Shown piece after piece: positions 17,101-24,294 of a stretch of DNA of 38,277 nucleotides. How positions within the stretch are numbered: position 1 is the stretch's first letter; every line of letters starts with the position of its first letter. The stretch covers positions 1-38,277 of the forward strand of contig CANQDK010000011.1 in assembly GCA_947591785.1 (NCBI GenBank). The letters are read 5' to 3'. The stretch is from an uncultured Clostridia bacterium (GTDB lineage: Bacteria > Bacillota > Clostridia > Christensenellales > UBA1242). Below the pieces are notes generated by a model that saw only the letters and a list, made by a program, of their open reading frames with translations, made no database searches and was not told the origin of the DNA. Both the position numbers and the translations under genes were made by a program.

Positions 17101-18792
17101 GATTATGTTGAAGAAAAAAGTGATTGGAAAATTTTAAAATATCCAGAATATCAAACAAATGACGGTCAAGGAAAAGATGCTCTAATCGATGGGAAAACTG
17201 AAACTTTCTATCATTCGCTTTACAGTCCAAGAAAAGTTCCACTTCCACATGAATTTGTTATTGATTGCGGTAAAAACATCTCTGTGAATTATTTTGATAT
17301 AATTCGTCGAGGAAATCAAAATGACCTTATTAAAGAAGTTGAATTGTATGGTGCAAAAGACAATAATCAAGAAGGTATTCCAGAAGATAGTGAGTTTTTC
17401 ACTTTGTTTAATGGGTCGATTGAGAATCCTAAAAACACAACTTATAGGTTTTCATTTGAAGAGCAAGAAATTCGTTTCTTTAAGTTGATTGTAAGAAAAA
17501 ATGATGACCAAACAGTCATAAGGGAATTGTCCGCAGGGAGAGCGGTTGATTTAAGCCAGACGGTAAAGCCAAAAAATTTTGAAACAAATAAGAATGGTTT
17601 TGAAGAAAATAAATCAAACGGAAAACTTTCCACTCAAACAAAAAATTCTTTCTATGAATTTGAGTTTTTGGGTTCTGGATTTGATATTTTTGCAGATACT
17701 GACCCAGAATATGGCACTGCAGACGTATTCTTAGATGAGAATAAAATTGGAGAAATCAGTCTTGTTGACAAACCTCTTTTAAATAAATGTGTGTTTAGAA
17801 AAAGAGATTTGGAAGTGAAAAATCATACTGTGAAAATTGTCACAAATTCAAATGCCAGATTTAACATTTCTTTTATAAATGTGAACTATGAAACGCCTGT
17901 TGACAAGGAAGATTATCCAACTTCAGCAGAAGATTATGGTGATGAAAGTCCACTCACATTTTCAGCAAATTGGCGAACACAAATTAAGGAATATAAAAAT
18001 CTTACACGCATTGACTTTGTTGATAGTGTTCCAGAAGGATATGTTGACTCCTATGTGAGAATAAACAAGTATATTCATGTTTATCAAGACCAAAATGATA
18101 AAAACAGAATAGCTTTTGTTTATTCTGGAAAAATTGTTGCTCCTTATGATGCTTCATCGCTTTTTGCAGGATGTTCTTCTTTGCAAAAAATAAACTTTAA
18201 AAATTTTGACACAACAAACATTCTTTTTGCAACTTCAATGTTTAATGGTTGTTTATCAATTGAGCAACTTGATTTGTCAAATTTTAGTACTCCAAAACTG
18301 CTCTATTTAAGCACTTTGTTTGAGAATTGTGAAAATTTAAGGGAGCTTGACATTTCTGGATTTGACATCAAAGAAGCAGCACAGGTTGCAGATATGTTGA
18401 AGGGTTGCCAAAACCTTGTCAGTCTGCATGCACCAAGTGCTTTGGAAAAGAATATACAACTTCCATTTCATTTTATTGACACCGAAAGCAACAGGCGTTC
18501 CACAGAGGCGTCCGCAGACAATGCAGGACACATTTTGTGTATCCATGAAGTGCATGACAATTTACATCATGTTGACTATGTTCCAGCAACACGTGACAAA
18601 TCAGGGCTGATAGAACATGACGAATGTATTTGTGGAGCGAAATTGATTGATGGGGAAGAGGTTAGTGCTCAAAGTGTTGTCATTCATGCAATTGGCTATG
18701 CGGATATAATTATTCCATGTGTTGCTTGTGCAGTTGTGATTATTGGTGGACCAATAGCATTTGTGACAATCAAAAAGAAAAGACAGAAGTAA
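14152..18792 (+). CDS. Large surface M60-type metallopeptidase (mucinase-like) with discoidin and BspA-type repeats
   Basis: The protein has 1546 residues. There is an N-terminal membrane/signal segment at about 23-45. The M60 peptidase region spans roughly 250-760, with the gluzincin motif H-E-L-G-H (522-526) and a downstream Glu (E548 or E550). A beta-rich linker follows. A discoidin (F5/8 type C)-like domain lies at about 985-1115 (A-L-I-D-G-K-T-E-T-F). BspA/DUF285-type leucine-rich repeats lie at about 1330-1430 (S-L-F-A-G-C, M-F-N-G-C and L-F-E-N-C recur). A C-terminal membrane helix (about 1518-1540) ends in K-K-K-R-Q-K. There is no LPxTG sorting motif, so the tail helix probably anchors it. 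M60 enzymes of gut bacteria cleave O-glycosylated mucins; the discoidin and repeat parts would bind glycans or host surfaces. It is the only gene of its transcription unit and is intact. Confidence 0.88.
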   Translation: MRKKKLIFCPEESFAPYKKHANRILGFVLSLMLTSTIFGNVGLMIKESFPCSAQSISATDVAEKTSLNINESAEENLQKEGVVRPEDLDEGLSRKSFEDMEGRRVTLREPYMEVTNRSVARQTPDILDDTFQFIDPETGEPYIGPAQNIAKIDFKKDGKAGNEIDDINNPRYPMRGLKESRNNNPQIFSNFEKYMLLRQAWYYRKKINTMLETGELKDFLKKHPAADGIYGEIDSNANAVSKTIVSDPIYNSPLTTGLYLAPGEVTTVVVSGIKEGEVVKLTTHQQDSLGYDGGFPDGFDVNQHPEYNGLISTEKYFKYWDTQLLEEAKRAQSQKVSPDYNKFDFKLQGQWQWQNQKVPCMGSSFEFTHDGTYEIGSIYGGPLYLQPTKSVVKLVISGAVETPHFILGVTTKQEFDEHLKSAPGLIATLDVENGQLIGLADYMRNCDDIEKLAYFWHSVFAINSSLNGREYNYNVTMAYDIHVPAGSAVALNSSFAAQPYGWFEACMNYETLTTKGNWGTFHELGHIQAKTYGVNWGMCGSNCSNPCEGEVWNNTLIVLMYAMLCNMDPRVISVEHGEYAHPFTSVVESMNLPQVKDYHDYNNTGKAHFAQLSLYSTLIHSFGPEKFIDFFYTYKVNPSYCSNARADFIYRIGLVDHVNILEWINTNYHGNVNAKNDFSAEQLAFLNTLPTFYPIAYEWANGIDGNETARKYDVDGKYKTIFDLSPEKFASPKGFSIIEVTNPIYGEMEYREEEQKAIYTPPSEVTENDEFSIVVSTEGGRIVTLNVRLHLIYSGAYVQVYKLDSNSPATIKEIATAYSGKEPSRTEESLIAGKTTFTSNEREYYHVQFSFKATKEGLHKFTVCGDDAKVCYFKKDGNYITNGDGKILYSNPNSYVAYNAPDNNFAQVNLNVGDIVEIDCHLLNVGGKGFVSVGVVFPNAQSVVDIPAENIVNAKTTNSELEQVEEFKGWQPKFLDSIKDESIDYVEEKSDWKILKYPEYQTNDGQGKDALIDGKTETFYHSLYSPRKVPLPHEFVIDCGKNISVNYFDIIRRGNQNDLIKEVELYGAKDNNQEGIPEDSEFFTLFNGSIENPKNTTYRFSFEEQEIRFFKLIVRKNDDQTVIRELSAGRAVDLSQTVKPKNFETNKNGFEENKSNGKLSTQTKNSFYEFEFLGSGFDIFADTDPEYGTADVFLDENKIGEISLVDKPLLNKCVFRKRDLEVKNHTVKIVTNSNARFNISFINVNYETPVDKEDYPTSAEDYGDESPLTFSANWRTQIKEYKNLTRIDFVDSVPEGYVDSYVRINKYIHVYQDQNDKNRIAFVYSGKIVAPYDASSLFAGCSSLQKINFKNFDTTNILFATSMFNGCLSIEQLDLSNFSTPKLLYLSTLFENCENLRELDISGFDIKEAAQVADMLKGCQNLVSLHAPSALEKNIQLPFHFIDTESNRRSTEASADNAGHILCIHEVHDNLHHVDYVPATRDKSGLIEHDECICGAKLIDGEEVSAQSVVIHAIGYADIIIPCVACAVVIIGGPIAFVTIKKKRQK

Positions 18793-18860
18793 CTTTACAA
18801 AAACTCATGATAAACGATTGGATTAAAATTAATCAAAGCAAAATTAAGATAAATTAAAAG

Positions 18861-18892
18861 AAAAGATGCCCAAAATTTTGGACATCTTTTTT
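18861..18892 (+). terminator. Terminator of the M60 gene
   Basis: A palindrome of nearly 30 bp (18861-18890, one mismatched pair) ends in TTTTTT, about 70 bases after the stop codon. Confidence 0.75.
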
Positions 18893-18929
18893 AGGTATAT
18901 GTGTAAATATTGTTATATGCTTAATTTGA

Positions 18930-19556
18930 CAAAATTTTAAAATTTGGCAGGGGAATGATAATCAACTCTTTCCTTGGCTGATAGGAAGGAAATGGCTTTC
19001 AAAGTTCCCAAGCAAAACAAGCATAGAGCAGGGGCATCTTGAAAGTGATGTTCAAAGTCAAAACTTTGGAAACAATGATGAAGCTTATGAAATGATATAT
19101 GTCAGTCTTTTCTCTGCACTTGAAGAGGAAAATAAAAACTTTAACAAATACTCTGAACGTGTTCGCTTTTATGTTGACGAACAAATTTCAGAATTTGAAA
19201 GCATGAAGAAAAATCTTGTTGAATTATTAAACAATGTTAAAACAAAGAAGATTATGGTTGTTGAAAGCGGAAGGTTTGCTTCAATTCCACTTCTATTAAA
19301 ATCGCTAGACAATCGTGTTGATTTTAGATTGTTCACAACAACACCACAATTCTATGGAGTTTATAAAAACAAATATTTTACTGATGCTTATGATAAAAAC
19401 AGATTGTTTGAAACTTTGGTAAGCCAAAATGATTTGTTTCAATTTAGTGATTTTAAAAATGGAGAGTTTTATATTGTTGAAACATCTGATAAAGAAATTA
19501 AAGAAAAAGCAATAAAAGAACTAAGTCAATTTTACAATTTGGTAAGTAAATGTTAA
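18930..19556 (+). pseudogene. Remnant (3' part) of an unrecognised gene
   Basis: The frame is open from just after a TGA at 18927 to the TAA at 19556, 208 codons, and the whole stretch reads like protein. The first ATG in frame is at 19092, and no ribosome binding site precedes it. The region before it (18930-19091), with F-P-W-L-I-G-R-K-W-L and later charged helices, looks coding but has no start of its own. The C-terminal half has an alternating strand/helix pattern (K-I-M-V-V-E-S-G...F-R-L-F-T-T-T) such as in Rossmann-like folds. I read it as the 3' end of a longer gene whose 5' part is gone. Expression of a 154-residue protein from 19092 cannot be excluded. The family is not recognised. 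Confidence 0.5.
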
Positions 19557-19607
19557 AAAACAAATGCCACTAAAAATAATTTTTATAAAATGTATAAAGA
19601 AAACCAC

Positions 19608-20162
19608 CTATTGAAGTGTTTTGATTACTTTTGCGGGAACGCCAGCAACTACCGTTTTTGGCGGAACATCTTTTGTTACAACCGCTCCTGCTCCAATAAC
19701 AGCACCTTTTCCAATTCTGATTTTTGGAAAGATTATTGCTCCAGCACCTATCCATACATCATCTTCAATTATCGTTTCTCCACCTTCCAAATTACATCTC
19801 TCTTTTGCTTCAAGTGAGTGAGTTACAGCAGATATTAAAACATTTGGAGCAATGAAAACATTATTGCCTATTTTCACTTCAAAACTATCTAAAATTGTTA
19901 TGTTATAATTAAAATAGCAGTTATTTCCGATTATGATATTGAAGCCAAAATTACATCTAAAACCTTCTTTAATAACACAATTTTTACCTAGATTTGAAAA
20001 AATGTTTTTCAACATCTTTTCTCGTTTTTTATTTCCAAAAGGCAGGGCATTTATTTTTGTTAATGTTTTTGCACACTCTTTCTGCTTTTCATAAAGGAAA
20101 TCGTCAAACTGATAAGTTTTACCTTCTTTCATAAGTTTGTATTGTTCACTAATTTTTTTCAT
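19608..20162 (-). CDS. Sugar O-acetyltransferase (maltose/galactoside acetyltransferase type)
   Basis: A 184-residue protein with an N-terminal helical Mac domain (about 1-55), then a left-handed beta-helix of hexapeptide repeats, clear in I-G-N-N-C-Y-F and [13 protein letters not shown]. It ends with the family signature V-P-A-K-V-I. Catalytic His is H115 in A-V-T-H-S. The enzyme transfers acetyl from acetyl-CoA to a sugar hydroxyl, as a trimer in the cytoplasm. The start at 20162 (M-K-K-I-S) has AAAGGAAAA before it; a longer frame to 20210 lacks one. The gene follows the aldo/keto reductase gene by about 50 bases on the same strand, so they probably form a two-gene operon. Which sugar it acetylates is not shown. 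Confidence 0.88.
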   Translation of the reverse strand: MKKISEQYKLMKEGKTYQFDDFLYEKQKECAKTLTKINALPFGNKKREKMLKNIFSNLGKNCVIKEGFRCNFGFNIIIGNNCYFNYNITILDSFEVKIGNNVFIAPNVLISAVTHSLEAKERCNLEGGETIIEDDVWIGAGAIIFPKIRIGKGAVIGAGAVVTKDVPPKTVVAGVPAKVIKTLQ

Positions 20163-20212
20163 ATTAAATTTTCCTTTGATAGAAATAAGTTTATCAACTT
20201 TATAACTCAATT

Positions 20213-21094
20213 TTATAAATTTCCAATTGGTTGGTTTGGTATTTGATCAATTCTTATTTTTCCTTCTTCATTGAAATATGAGAATGGAATTTTATCAAAT
20301 TCTTTATTTCTAAACTTGTCCAATAATAAGTAATCTTTCTCTTTCATTTCAAAATCTAACGCATCGATATTTTCTTTGATATGTTCTTTCTTGCTTGATT
20401 TGATAAGGATACCAATATTCTTGTGCTTAACAAGCCAGTTTATAATAATTTGATTTTGTGTTTTTGAATATTTATTTGCAAGAGAAACAACTTCTTTATA
20501 ATTTTGTTTTGCAGTTCTATTACGTCTAAGTGGTTGATAAGCATAAAAAGGAATATTGTCTTGCTTACAAGCATTTATAATGCCATTGTCGTCATTTATT
20601 TTGTTTTCCAAATTATAGAGTCCTTCAAAGAAAGATATATGCTCTTGAACTTGCTTATATTGTTCTGGCGACAAATTACTGTAACCGATATTAAAAATTT
20701 TGTATTTGCTTTTCAAATGCTGAATTTCTTTAACGTAATCATTAAAGTCAAAACCTAAAACAACAGGACTGTGCAATGTAACACAATCAAAATAATCTAT
20801 ATTTAATTTGTCCATGTAAGTTTTAATCTGTCGCTCAACATCAGTAATTTTGGCACAACCGTGAGTGATGAAAGCATTGATGAAGATATCTTCCCTTTTT
20901 ATAGTTTTTAAAAATTTTTCCACAACATCAAGAACAGCACCATTATCGTATGCCAAAACAACATCAATATAATTTATTCCTTGATTATAATAAAACTGTA
21001 ATGCCTTGACTTCGTCATCAATGTTTTCTTTATTTATTGTCCATGTGCCAATACCTATTTTGCTCACTTCTTTTCCGCTTTTTGTAAATAACAT
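20213..21094 (-). CDS. Aldo/keto reductase family protein lacking the usual catalytic Lys
   Basis: A 293-residue TIM-barrel aldo/keto reductase. Family blocks seen are I-G-I-G-T-W near the N-terminus, the D44...Y49 active-site pair in Y-I-D-V-V-L-A-Y, H108 in T-L-H-S-P, and the C-terminal cofactor region with I-L-I-K-S-S. The catalytic Lys, normally near the end of the strand in R-E-D-x-F-I-x-T-K, is not there: the strand reads R-E-D-I-F-I-N-A-F (F75 at the Lys position). The protein may therefore be a weak or repurposed reductase. The start at 21094 follows GGAGG by 5 bases; the upstream ATGs at 21109 and 21106 lack a ribosome binding site. The gene is probably cotranscribed with the acetyltransferase gene. 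Confidence 0.82.
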   Translation of the reverse strand: MLFTKSGKEVSKIGIGTWTINKENIDDEVKALQFYYNQGINYIDVVLAYDNGAVLDVVEKFLKTIKREDIFINAFITHGCAKITDVERQIKTYMDKLNIDYFDCVTLHSPVVLGFDFNDYVKEIQHLKSKYKIFNIGYSNLSPEQYKQVQEHISFFEGLYNLENKINDDNGIINACKQDNIPFYAYQPLRRNRTAKQNYKEVVSLANKYSKTQNQIIINWLVKHKNIGILIKSSKKEHIKENIDALDFEMKEKDYLLLDKFRNKEFDKIPFSYFNEEGKIRIDQIPNQPIGNL

Positions 21095-21128
21095 TTTTAC
21101 CTCCATCAATGATTACTACTTATTATTT

Positions 21129-21137
21129 AGTATAGCA
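21129..21137 (-). promoter_or_regulatory. Extended -10 element of the aldo/keto reductase operon
   Basis: TGCTATACT on the minus strand, 35 bases before the start codon; no convincing -35. Confidence 0.5.
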
Positions 21138-21183
21138 TAGAATTTCTTATTTTGTAGTTTTTTTTAACAAAAATATTTTTCAA

Positions 21184-21211
21184 TAAAAAAACGCACCAAA
21201 AATGGCACGTT
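21184..21211 (-). terminator. Terminator of the heptose operon
   Basis: A 9-bp stem (21190-21198 with 21203-21211, two G-U pairs) and a 4-nt loop are followed on the minus strand by seven T. It lies about 115 bases after the gmhA stop. Confidence 0.7.
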
Positions 21212-21326
21212 AAAGGAAAGTTATATAACTTTTTAAAATTAAAATTGTCAACAGAAGTAATTGTTTTTCACATATTTAATTTATTAAATAAAAATTGCAA
21301 GAATTGACAACTGAACCTTAAAACAC

Positions 21327-21971
21327 CTATTCTCCAAAAAGTTCATTTTCAACTGCAAGGCAGATGGAATGATATATTGGCAGGTGATATTCTTGCACGA
21401 GATATGTTTCAATCGAAGGAACATTGAGTAACACATCGGCTATTGGCAGAAGCTTGCCTCCAGTTTTTCCTGTAAATGCAATCACTTTAAGCCCCAGCAC
21501 TTTTGCAAGTTTTGCCGCATAAAGCACATTTTTGCTATTTCCAGAAGTGCTTATACAAATTAAAACATCATTCGCTCTTCCGAGTGAGAAAACGCCTTGT
21601 GCAAAAACCAATTCAGGATTACAATCATTCAAATAGGCGGTGCAGGTTGCAGTCATTGAGCCGAGAGGGATTGCAGGGATTCCGCATTGAAGATTTTCCC
21701 AAAAGTTTTCAGCATCTTCAGGGAAGTCTTTTTTTAGTTGTTTAAAAAGTTTTTCTTCCATTTTTCTTTTTAATTTAAAGCCCTTATTTAGTTCTCCTGC
21801 CATGTGTTCGCAGTCTGCCATGCTTCCGCCATTTCCACACAACAGTATTTTTTCGCTCTTTTTAAGGTTACACAAAATCTCTGTGGCTTCAAGCAAAGGT
21901 TTTCTTAAATAATTCAGTTCGTTTTTTCTCTCTAACAATTTGTCAATGATTGCAATTGTGTTTCTTTTCAT
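21327..21971 (-). CDS. gmhA: Sedoheptulose 7-phosphate isomerase (GmhA-type, SIS domain)
   Basis: A 214-residue SIS-domain protein with the GmhA-type phosphate-binding loop C-G-N-G-G-S-M-A-D-C and the later I-S-T-S-G-N-S-K-N-V loop. It converts sedoheptulose 7-phosphate to D-glycero-D-manno-heptose 7-phosphate, the first step of heptose nucleotide synthesis, in the cytoplasm. The ATG at 21971 has AAGGAG 5 bases upstream. The gene overlaps the end of the HddC-GmhB gene by 29 bases, so it is translated from the same message. It is the last gene of the heptose operon. The other three steps are encoded directly upstream, which supports this assignment over other SIS isomerases. Confidence 0.88.
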   Translation of the reverse strand: MKRNTIAIIDKLLERKNELNYLRKPLLEATEILCNLKKSEKILLCGNGGSMADCEHMAGELNKGFKLKRKMEEKLFKQLKKDFPEDAENFWENLQCGIPAIPLGSMTATCTAYLNDCNPELVFAQGVFSLGRANDVLICISTSGNSKNVLYAAKLAKVLGLKVIAFTGKTGGKLLPIADVLLNVPSIETYLVQEYHLPIYHSICLAVENELFGE

Positions 21972-23256
21972 TTTCACTCCTTAAAATAAATTCAACAGCA
22001 TCGCAAAAATCTTTGGCTTCATAATCTGGCACTGCCAAAGGCTCTTCTACGAGTGGAGAATTAACTTTTATCGTTTTGATATTTGCATTTTTTCCAGTCA
22101 TGATATCAACATTTGAGTCGCCAATTATATAACAATTTTTTAAGTCTAAATTGAAGTCTTTCACCGCCTTCTCAATCATGCCGATGTCTGGTTTTCTGCA
22201 TCTACACTTGATTTTTAATTCAGGAACTTCGCCCTCATATCCTTTGTGAGGGTGGTGCGGACAATAATACCTCGCATCAATGTAGGCTCCTTCAAGCCCG
22301 AGTAGAAATTCAATCTTATCAAACATCGCTTCAACTTCATCAAAGGTGCATTCTCCTCGAGCAATAACAGGTTGATTTGAAATGACTATTGCAAGGTAGC
22401 CTGATTGATTGATATTCTTTATTCCTTCTGCAACTTTGTCAATGAGTTCGATGTCGTCTGAGGAATTGATGAAACCTTTATATTTATTGATAGTGCCATC
22501 TCTGTCAAGGAAAATGGCTTTTTGTTTTTTCCTAAGATTCCTGCTTTGAACAAGTCCATTTTCTAAAAATTTGGCTGTTTCATAGAATCTCTCTTCAGTG
22601 CCAACATCTTTGATAAACTCAGGCGTTTTGTATGAATACACCTTGTTTGTTGGAATAAAGTTGTTGACAAAATCGTGTTCAAGATTGAGTTTTTTGAGTT
22701 CTGTAAAGGAACTTAATGTCTTTGGATTTGCTATCAAAAAGCCTGCATTAACAAGATTTTTATAAAAGGTTTCTCGCTTGCTGTTTTTTTTGCTTATTTC
22801 AATGACTTTTCCATTCTTTTCTACTATAATGTCGCTATCATAGGGGTGTGTGTTTGGGTGAGTGACTAGGGTGATGAGTGCTTTATTGTTTTTATGAAAT
22901 GTAATCAGTTTTGAAATGTCGAAATCAAAGATTATGTCACCTGAACAAACGATGAAATCATCTTTGATTTTGTCCTTTAAATAGTATAATGCACCGCCAG
23001 AGCCTAGAGGCTCTTTTTCAATAATGTAATGCACTTTCAAACCAAAATTTTTTTTGGAAATGAGAAATTCTTCAATCTTCTCATGCAGATGTCCAAGTGT
23101 CAAATAGACTTCATTAATTCCATATTTTTTCAGTTGCATCAAACATCGCTCTAAAATTGGTTTCCCTGCAATTTTAGCGAGAGGCTTTGGCACTTCGTCA
23201 TTTGTAACTGACAACAGGCGTGTTCCTTTACCGCCAGCAAGTATAACTGCTACCAT
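21943..23256 (-). CDS. Bifunctional heptose-1-phosphate guanylyltransferase (HddC) / heptose bisphosphate phosphatase (GmhB)
   Basis: A 437-residue two-domain fusion. Residues 1-235 form a sugar-nucleotidyltransferase with L-A-G-G-K-G-T-R-L (6-14), C-S-G-D (104-107) and the E-x-E-P-L-G-S-G-G region, matching HddC. Residues 245-400 form a HAD phosphatase of the GmhB type: nucleophile and acid D251/D253 in F-L-D-R-D-G-T, S-N-Q at 293-295, a zinc-loop cluster (C332, H334, C351, C353), and G-D-S-N-V-D with D380. Thus GmhB would remove the 7-phosphate from the heptose 1,7-bisphosphate, and HddC would activate the product with GTP. The two are usually separate genes. It starts 3 bases after the HddA stop with AAAGGA upstream, and it overlaps gmhA. 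Guanylyl rather than adenylyl transfer is inferred from the neighbours. Confidence 0.87.
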   Translation of the reverse strand: MVAVILAGGKGTRLLSVTNDEVPKPLAKIAGKPILERCLMQLKKYGINEVYLTLGHLHEKIEEFLISKKNFGLKVHYIIEKEPLGSGGALYYLKDKIKDDFIVCSGDIIFDFDISKLITFHKNNKALITLVTHPNTHPYDSDIIVEKNGKVIEISKKNSKRETFYKNLVNAGFLIANPKTLSSFTELKKLNLEHDFVNNFIPTNKVYSYKTPEFIKDVGTEERFYETAKFLENGLVQSRNLRKKQKAIFLDRDGTINKYKGFINSSDDIELIDKVAEGIKNINQSGYLAIVISNQPVIARGECTFDEVEAMFDKIEFLLGLEGAYIDARYYCPHHPHKGYEGEVPELKIKCRCRKPDIGMIEKAVKDFNLDLKNCYIIGDSNVDIMTGKNANIKTIKVNSPLVEEPLAVPDYEAKDFCDAVEFILRSENEKKHNCNH

Positions 23257-23259
23257 AGT

Positions 23260-24294
23260 TTAATCCTTTATTATCCAACTTTTAGCACCAGTTTTTGAAA
23301 ATTTCACTGGATAGACAGAACCTTCAAGAAGATTGAGTGCATTGATAAGTTTTTGGCGATTGAGAGGATTGCAGTAAAACATCAAAAAACCACCGCCACC
23401 AGCACCACTGACTTTGACGGCTTCAGCCCCATATCGCATAGCATAGTTGATTGTGGTTTCCAAAGTTGTGTTTGAAACGATAGAAGAAGTTTTTTTCTTG
23501 TTTTCCCAAGTTTCACGCAGAAGCCTTGCAAATTCATCAAAATTTCCTGTAATCACGGCATCTTTCATTTGATAAGCACCTTCTTTAAGTTTGTGCATTG
23601 CTTCAAGAGTCTTTTCGTTCTTCTTTTCGGTGTTTTTTATTTGCTCGCTAATGATGTCTGCCGAACTTCTGCTTACACCACCATAATATAGGAGTAAAGC
23701 ACATTCAAGTTCGCTTATGATTGCGTCATTGATTCTCAACGGATTGATGACTGTCGAGCCATCAGTCTTAAATTCCATAATATTAAATCCGCCAAAAACG
23801 GCTGAATATTGATCCTGTTTTCCACCTGCAAGTTTTAAGTCGTTTCTCTCAATGTCATAAGCAAGATATGCTTTTTCGTAGTCCGACAAGCCGAGTTTAA
23901 GCCATTTGTCAAAGCAATCAAGTATCGCAACAACCATTGTTGAAGATGTTCCAAGTCCAGAACCGACAGGAGCATCATTGCTTGTGCTCATGATAAAGGA
24001 AAGTGGCTTGCCACCATTGAAGTCTTTGACAATACGATTATAAACTCCTTTGTGAAGAATAAGGTTGTCATCAACAATCTTAAATTCAGGCACGCTTTTA
24101 CAATCAATCGAGTTGTGATTGTCATAGGCGTCAATCTTTATCCTGCCATCGTTAGTCGGAATTATTGTGCAGTAGGCATACATTCCAATTGTTGTGTTGA
24201 ACACTGCACCGCCATAGGTGTTGCTGTAAGACAATAAGTCAGTTCCACCACCAGCAAGTCCAATTCTGAGTGGTGCTCTACTTCTTATTTGCAT
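23260..24294 (-). CDS. hddA: D-glycero-alpha-D-manno-heptose 7-phosphate 1-kinase (HddA-type GHMP kinase)
   Basis: A 344-residue GHMP kinase. It starts R-S-R-A-P-L-R-I-G-L-A-G-G-G-T-D-L, the hallmark of HddA and fucokinase relatives. The ATP loop is P-V-G-S-G-L-G-T-S-S (near residue 105), and motif 3 is S-G-A-G-G-G-G-F near the C-terminus. It phosphorylates heptose 7-phosphate at C1 to give the alpha 1,7-bisphosphate. Its start overlaps the end of the glycosyltransferase gene by 17 bases, with AAGGAG inside that gene. The complete set of neighbours (GmhA, GmhB, HddC) supports a heptose rather than a fucose or mannose role. Confidence 0.9.
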   Translation of the reverse strand: MQIRSRAPLRIGLAGGGTDLLSYSNTYGGAVFNTTIGMYAYCTIIPTNDGRIKIDAYDNHNSIDCKSVPEFKIVDDNLILHKGVYNRIVKDFNGGKPLSFIMSTSNDAPVGSGLGTSSTMVVAILDCFDKWLKLGLSDYEKAYLAYDIERNDLKLAGGKQDQYSAVFGGFNIMEFKTDGSTVINPLRINDAIISELECALLLYYGGVSRSSADIISEQIKNTEKKNEKTLEAMHKLKEGAYQMKDAVITGNFDEFARLLRETWENKKKTSSIVSNTTLETTINYAMRYGAEAVKVSGAGGGGFLMFYCNPLNRQKLINALNLLEGSVYPVKFSKTGAKSWIIKD

